From Candidatus Acidiferrales bacterium (GTDB lineage: Bacteria; Acidobacteriota; Terriglobia; Acidiferrales; UBA7541): a stretch of 10,221 nucleotides of DNA. The number at the start of each line of letters is the position of its first letter. Position 1 is the first letter of the stretch. Shown here piece after piece: positions 7,171 to 10,221 of this stretch. The notes under the pieces are model-generated. The model saw nothing but the letters and a program-made list of their open reading frames with translations, was not told the origin of the DNA and made no database searches. The stretch spans positions 1 through 10,221 of the forward strand of contig CATPAM010000517.1 of NCBI GenBank assembly GCA_955651735.1. The letters run 5' to 3'. The position numbers were made by a program, and so were the translations under genes.

Positions 7171-8262
7171 TCAATCATCCGCGCCTGCCAGCGAAACTGC
7201 CCGCGTCGAATCCCGAATCACCAGCTCCGGATTCATTTTTTGATTCACCACGTTCCACTCGCGCTTTTCCAACGCCGCGTTAATTCCTTCCATCACGATG
7301 TTTACGGCTAACCCGCCCATCGCTTCCATTGGTTGCCGCACGGTGGTCAGCGAAGGCGCCGCCAACGCCGACAACGCGACGTCGTCAAATCCCGTCACGG
7401 AACACTGCTCCGGCACTTTGACTCCCGCTTTCGTGAGCGCACGGATCGCTCCGAGCGCCGTCAGGTCATCGAAAGCCATCACCGCCGTGAATTTTTTCTT
7501 CTGCTCCAGCAATTCATCCGTGTAGCGGTGCCCGCTCTCAAAGCTGGAATTGGGATCAAGCGAATCCGGTAATTGCAAAACCAGCCCGGGATCGATCTCC
7601 AAGCCCGCACCATGCGCAAATTTTTGAATCCCGCGCCAACGCGGCGCGCTGTCGATCAACATCTTCGGCCCGCGGATGAACACGATTTTGCGGTGGCCGA
7701 GCTGGTACAGATGCTCCAGTGCAAGCCGCGCGCCCGTTTCGTTGTCCACCATCACCGAGCTGATGTTGTCTCCCGCTAATTCCCAGCCGATCGTAGCGGA
7801 AGGAATATTCCTCTTGCTGAGATCGTTAAGCACGTGGATATCGACAAAAAGCCAGTTGGCCACCACGATCAACCCTTCGACGTGCCGCTCCAGCAGCAAT
7901 TCCAAATAGCGTTCGAATCGATTTCGTTGGTTGTGCGCGTCGGCAAAAATCGCCAAATAAGAGGCTTGATACAGCGCGTTCTCCACGCCCCGCATGATCA
8001 GCGTGCAAAACGGGTCGGTAATATCGAAGAACAACACGCCGATGCTGTGGCTTCGCTTGCTGCGCAGGAACCGCGCCATCGCGTTCGGCCGGTAACCAAG
8101 TTTCTTGGCCGTTTCTTCGATGCGCCTCTTGGTTGCCGGCGCGATATACCTGGCCAGCGGCGCGTTGTTCAATACAATCGAGACGGTCGCGGGCGAGAAT
8201 CCGCTCTGCGTCGCCACGTCTTTCATCGTGACTGCTTGGCTTTTCTCGCTAGGCCGCTTCAC
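7171..8262 (-). CDS. LacI-family transcriptional regulator
   Basis: A 363-residue cytoplasmic DNA-binding regulator. I chose GTG at 8260-8262 because AGGAG (8275 to 8271) lies eight bases upstream; an in-frame GTG at 8286 has no such site, and an ATG at residue 13 (MKDVATQ) would be tight against the helix-turn-helix. The DNA-binding part is MKDVATQSGFSPATVSIVLNN (residues 13-33), then the third helix (KRRIEETAKKLGYRP), and the hinge helix NAMARFLRSKRS (60-71) with the Leu that inserts at a central CpG in this family. The remainder is a periplasmic-binding-protein-like effector domain: SIGVLFFDITDPF, then HRKIVFIRGP, AVMAFDDLTALGAIRAL and VTGFDDVALSALAAPSLTTV. The effector, probably a small sugar-like or related metabolite, is unknown. 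The gene follows a permease on the same strand after 183 bases, and a LacI-type operator lies before that permease, so permease control is a fair inference. It is also flanked by two copies of a hairpin repeat. Confidence -1.
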   Translation of the reverse strand: MKRPSEKSQAVTMKDVATQSGFSPATVSIVLNNAPLARYIAPATKRRIEETAKKLGYRPNAMARFLRSKRSHSIGVLFFDITDPFCTLIMRGVENALYQASYLAIFADAHNQRNRFERYLELLLERHVEGLIVVANWLFVDIHVLNDLSKRNIPSATIGWELAGDNISSVMVDNETGARLALEHLYQLGHRKIVFIRGPKMLIDSAPRWRGIQKFAHGAGLEIDPGLVLQLPDSLDPNSSFESGHRYTDELLEQKKKFTAVMAFDDLTALGAIRALTKAGVKVPEQCSVTGFDDVALSALAAPSLTTVRQPMEAMGGLAVNIVMEGINAALEKREWNVVNQKMNPELVIRDSTRAVSLAGADD

Positions 8263-8286
8263 CAGGAGGGCTCCTCGGTGGCCCAC

Positions 8287-8316
8287 ATCATCCCGCTACA
8301 CTCACTCACTTTGCAA
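8287..8316 (-). promoter_or_regulatory. Candidate promoter of the LacI-type gene
   Basis: On the minus strand TTGCAA (8316 to 8311) and GATGAT (8292 to 8287) are 18 bases apart, each matching 4 of 6 consensus bases. Transcription would begin near 8280, leaving a short leader that contains the AGGAG of the 8262 start. The match is modest. Confidence -1.
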
Positions 8317-8347
8317 CCGCTTCGCCGTGAAGTACACAAGCTAAGCG

Positions 8348-8398
8348 TGTCCTCCTGAGGTCCCGGCGCTTTCCAGTCGGGCCGAAGGATCTCAACTG
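8348..8398 (+). repeat. Intergenic hairpin repeat, copy B
   Basis: It starts TGTCCTCCTGAGG (8348-8360) and ends GGATCTCAACTG (8387-8398), matching copy A closely at both ends and in the same orientation. The middle differs and is four bases longer, yet it also folds: CCCGGC (8362-8367) with GTCGGG (8376-8381), six pairs including one G-T. Ends conserved, middle varied but still self-pairing, is the mark of a dispersed hairpin element. It lies 85 bases upstream of the LacI-type start and downstream of the permease. Confidence -1.
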
Positions 8399-8408
8399 CT
8401 CCGCTCGC

Positions 8409-8443
8409 AAAATCCTGCGTGCTAGCACCCCGTAGCTGCGCAG
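8409..8443 (-). terminator. Candidate intrinsic terminator of the permease gene
   Basis: Read on the minus strand, three bases after the permease stop, CTGCG (8443 to 8439) pairs with CGCAG (8419 to 8415), and inside them GCTA (8436 to 8433) pairs with TAGC (8424 to 8421). This makes a bulged 9-bp stem with an 8-base loop, followed by GATTTT (to 8409). Position and order fit a rho-independent terminator; the T-run is short. If it works, the LacI-type gene downstream needs its own promoter. Confidence -1.
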
Positions 8444-8445
8444 CC

Positions 8446-9795
8446 CTACTCTGCCGGCACTTCAAACGACAGCGGCTCCCGGAACCAGCGTGTCTTCCAA
8501 ATACCAAATGTAATCCCCGCGATCATCCAGATGCTCCCGACGATCTGCGCTGGACGGCTAAGACTCAGCCACAAAGCCAGGCAAATAATGAAACCCAGCA
8601 CCGGTGGGATGAAATTCCACGTCTTCTTCTGTTCCGCATGCAAGAAATAGCGCACAAAGGCGGCAGCATTCACACCCATAAACGCAATCAGCGCTCCAAA
8701 GTTCAAAAGCTCGATCCCTCGCCCGTAAGTAAGAAAGAACGAGCCGAACAGCGCAAGCGCGCCCACGAAGATCACATTGTTCCTCGGCACCTGGTGCTTA
8801 GGGTCAATCGCGCCGAAAAACGAACTGGGCAGCGCATTGCTTCTGCCCATGCCGTACAGCAGTCGCGCCGCCCCAATGTGCGCTCCCATCCCCGAGCCAA
8901 AATTGGCAACCACGAGCGTCACGCCCACGATGGTAAACAGCGGCGCCCACGTCCGCGCCGCCGCCCAAACATAGGCGGTGTCGGGATTCGGAAACGCCTC
9001 CGTCGCAGGCCACACCAGCTGCGCCACATACACTTCCGCCGCAGAGAGAAACCCGATCACCACGCAAGTGAGCACCGTCGCGAGCAAAATATTGCGCCGT
9101 GGATTTTCGGCCTCCTCCGAAAGCGTCGAGATGCCGTCGAACCCAATATACGACAGCACCGCAATCGACGTGCAGCCAAACAAGTTGCCCCATGTGAACG
9201 TTTGCGGATCGTAGAACGGCCGGGTAAAAAAGTGTGGAGCGCTGTGCGCATGGCCGAAGATATAACGAATAGCGGTCACGAAAATTACCACCACCACCGC
9301 GCTCATCCCTGCCGTCAGCCCGGCATTCACCCGCGCCGATGTCTTGATCCCGCGAAGATTCAGCAGTGTAAACGCCACCGCGAAGATAATCTTCCAGCCC
9401 CAGTCGGGAATTGCCGGAGCAAATTCGTGAGCCTGCCCAGCGCACCAGATCACGCACACCAATGGATTCACAATGTAATCCATCACCATGCTCCAGCCCG
9501 TCACATACCCAATCGACGGGTGGATCTCCTGCGCCACATACGTAAACGCCGATCCCGCGCTCGGATACGCCCGCGCCATGCGCCCATAACTGATGGCCGT
9601 AAAAAGCATGGCCACCATGGCAATCAAGATTGCCGTAACCACGTGGCCCCGGCCGCGATCGCTCAGCGCTCCGAAAGCGGACATCGGCGCAACCGGCTGC
9701 AGCACGATCATCCCGTACAAAATCAAATCCCATAGCGTAAGTGTCCGCCGCAATCTCGGCGCCGCCGCAGTTACCGTTGTCGCTTCAGTGCCCAA
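8446..9795 (-). CDS. APC-family amino acid/polyamine permease (PuuP-like)
   Basis: A 449-residue inner-membrane transporter with about 12 predicted membrane helices, the normal size for the APC superfamily. It resembles E. coli putrescine importer PuuP along its length: LRRTLTLWDLILYG at the first helix, LFTAISYGRMAR and the PSAGSAFTYV loop (residues 78-87), GYVTGWSMVMDY, SYIGFDGISTLSEEAENPRR (215-234), ARLLYGMGRSN (310-320) and LINFGAL-like LLNFGALIAF. Tyr107 in VMDY aligns with PuuP Tyr110, which I recall as a substrate-site residue. It probably imports an amino acid or polyamine with a cation; PuuP itself is only the nearest remembered relative, so the substrate is open. The start is TTG at 9793-9795, supported by AAAGGA seven bases upstream; no earlier or near-later ATG fits. 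A LacI-type operator lies 43 bases upstream and a LacI-family gene follows downstream. Confidence -1.
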   Translation of the reverse strand: MGTEATTVTAAAPRLRRTLTLWDLILYGMIVLQPVAPMSAFGALSDRGRGHVVTAILIAMVAMLFTAISYGRMARAYPSAGSAFTYVAQEIHPSIGYVTGWSMVMDYIVNPLVCVIWCAGQAHEFAPAIPDWGWKIIFAVAFTLLNLRGIKTSARVNAGLTAGMSAVVVVIFVTAIRYIFGHAHSAPHFFTRPFYDPQTFTWGNLFGCTSIAVLSYIGFDGISTLSEEAENPRRNILLATVLTCVVIGFLSAAEVYVAQLVWPATEAFPNPDTAYVWAAARTWAPLFTIVGVTLVVANFGSGMGAHIGAARLLYGMGRSNALPSSFFGAIDPKHQVPRNNVIFVGALALFGSFFLTYGRGIELLNFGALIAFMGVNAAAFVRYFLHAEQKKTWNFIPPVLGFIICLALWLSLSRPAQIVGSIWMIAGITFGIWKTRWFREPLSFEVPAE

Positions 9796-9948
9796 GCAGT
9801 TGTCCTTTCAAACTCAACAGCGCATCAGCCGCGCTCTATTGAATCGTTTCAAGCGCCGTCATTCTGTGGGAATCCCCACCGTCGGGCAAGCGCAAACTTC
9901 CGTCCGACAAAGCTTCGTGTCCCCTCCGTGCGATACTGATCTTCCGCC
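9796..9948. promoter_or_regulatory. Divergent control region between permease and ligase
   Basis: Besides the operator at 9839-9852, the region holds a perfect 5-bp hairpin, GTGGG-AATC-CCCAC (9866-9879), preceded by GTCATTCT, which faintly recalls the left end of the hairpin repeats. It also holds GTCGG (9882-9886 area) with CCGAC (9904-9908), a loose dyad. The ligase -10-like GATACT is at 9932-9937. No gene is seen here. Confidence -1.
9839..9852. promoter_or_regulatory. LacI-type operator candidate upstream of the permease
   Basis: TTGAATCGTTTCAA is symmetric at 12 of 14 positions around a central CG and is one base away from containing TGAAACGTTTCA, a common LacI-family operator form. It lies 43 bases before the permease TTG start. 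Read towards the permease, TTGAAA at its left edge could also be a -35 box, although the matching -10 is poor. A LacI-family protein bound here would be placed to repress. Confidence -1.
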
Positions 9949-10221
9949 ATGCTTCGCTTCGCCCAACTCTGCGAATCCATCGCCGCCACCTCCAAAAAGA
10001 GCGAAAAGGTTGGCTTGGTCGCCGACTATCTGCGCACCACGCCGGTCGATAAGTCCGCCCTCGCCGCCCTCTTCCTCTGCGGCCGCGTTTTCCCCCTCCG
10101 CGAAGAGCGCGTCCTCTCCATCGGCTTCTCGTTTCTCCTTCGCGCGGTCGCCAAAATCGCAGATAAGGATCCCGCGGACCTCGCCCCAGTTCTCCGCCAT
10201 CACGGCGATCTCGGTGCCGGC
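9949..10221 (+). CDS. ATP-dependent DNA ligase, N-terminal part (3' end outside window)
   Basis: The first 91 codons are open to the window edge. The protein begins MLRFAQLCESIAATSKKSEK, continues VGLVADYLRTTPVDKSALAALFLCGRVFP (split here as VGLVADYLRTTP and ALAALFLCGRVFP), then REERVLSIG, and reaches VLRHHGDLGAG. This matches the N-terminal alpha-helical DNA-binding domain (DNA_ligase_A_N) of ATP-dependent ligases of the archaeal/LigI type also found in many bacteria. The catalytic KxDG motif would come later and is not visible. The enzyme seals nicks in DNA, and in bacteria it usually acts in repair beside the NAD-dependent ligase. The start is fixed from above: TGA at 9937-9939 is in frame only nine bases before ATG 9949. 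No Shine-Dalgarno sequence is present (the bases before ATG are TCTTCCGCC), while GATACT at 9932-9937 resembles a -10 box, which suggests a leaderless or nearly leaderless message. It is divergent from the permease, with a 153-base gap. Confidence -1.
   Translation, partial: MLRFAQLCESIAATSKKSEKVGLVADYLRTTPVDKSALAALFLCGRVFPLREERVLSIGFSFLLRAVAKIADKDPADLAPVLRHHGDLGAG

Noticed and set aside
8407..8507. Long-range link between the LacI-type gene and the permease as one operon
   Set aside because: The 183-base gap contains a terminator-like hairpin, a repeat and a candidate promoter, so co-transcription is not supported even if regulation is linked.
8419..9735. A 438-codon open frame on the plus strand, opposite the permease gene
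   Set aside because: Its product is very rich in Arg, His and Pro with no domain sense, and it lies wholly antisense to a clear membrane transporter. It is the usual result of GC-rich codon use.
9866..9879. GTGGG-AATC-CCCAC with a preceding GTCATTCT, as a third copy of the hairpin repeat
   Set aside because: It lacks the TCCTGAGG left end and the GGATCTCAAC right end, so the likeness is too slight.
9859..10203. A 114-codon frame on the minus strand at the right end
   Set aside because: It is Glu/Gly-rich and antisense to the DNA ligase start, whose N-terminal domain is recognisable.

Overview
The window reads as ordinary chromosomal sequence from a moderately GC-rich bacterium, most likely a member of the Acidobacteriota. 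This assignment is inference. It rests on a secreted VWFA-like protein, a small PilZ protein with an ELSLNGCYLD core, a DNA ligase start typical of the ATP-dependent type, and an intergenic repeat that begins TGTCnTCCTGAGG and ends GGATCTCAAC. All of these match what I remember of that phylum, but no search was possible. I see no CRISPR array, transposase, tRNA or rRNA gene.

Layout. Bases 1-2502 (+) hold the 3' five-sixths or so of a large flavin and iron-sulfur oxidase of the YdiJ / D-2-hydroxyacid dehydrogenase type; its start lies outside the window. Convergent with it on the minus strand are a secreted NTF2-like protein (3133 to 2651) and, just upstream, a PilZ gene (3510 to 3175) broken by one in-frame TAA. 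A glycerol-uptake operon follows, also on the minus strand: glpK (5909 to 4407), then glpF (4381 to 3653), 25 bases apart. Divergent from glpK is a secreted VWFA-related protein (6105-7034, +). It converges on a LacI-family regulator (8262 to 7171, -). Upstream of that is a PuuP-like APC permease (9795 to 8446, -), and divergent from the permease is the first 91 codons of an ATP-dependent DNA ligase (9949 to the window end, +).

How the parts may work together. GlpF and GlpK bring in glycerol and trap it as glycerol 3-phosphate. The permease and the LacI regulator may form a regulated pair: a near-perfect LacI-type operator, TTGAATCGTTTCAA, lies 43 bases upstream of the permease start, and the regulator is the next gene downstream. 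The regulator is flanked by two same-orientation copies of the hairpin repeat. The other genes have no clear functional link.

I did not find a convincing novel system. The observations most worth a second look are the PilZ nonsense codon, the LacI-type operator with its neighbouring regulator, the paired hairpin repeats, the ligase start without a Shine-Dalgarno sequence, and dyads in the glpK leader.
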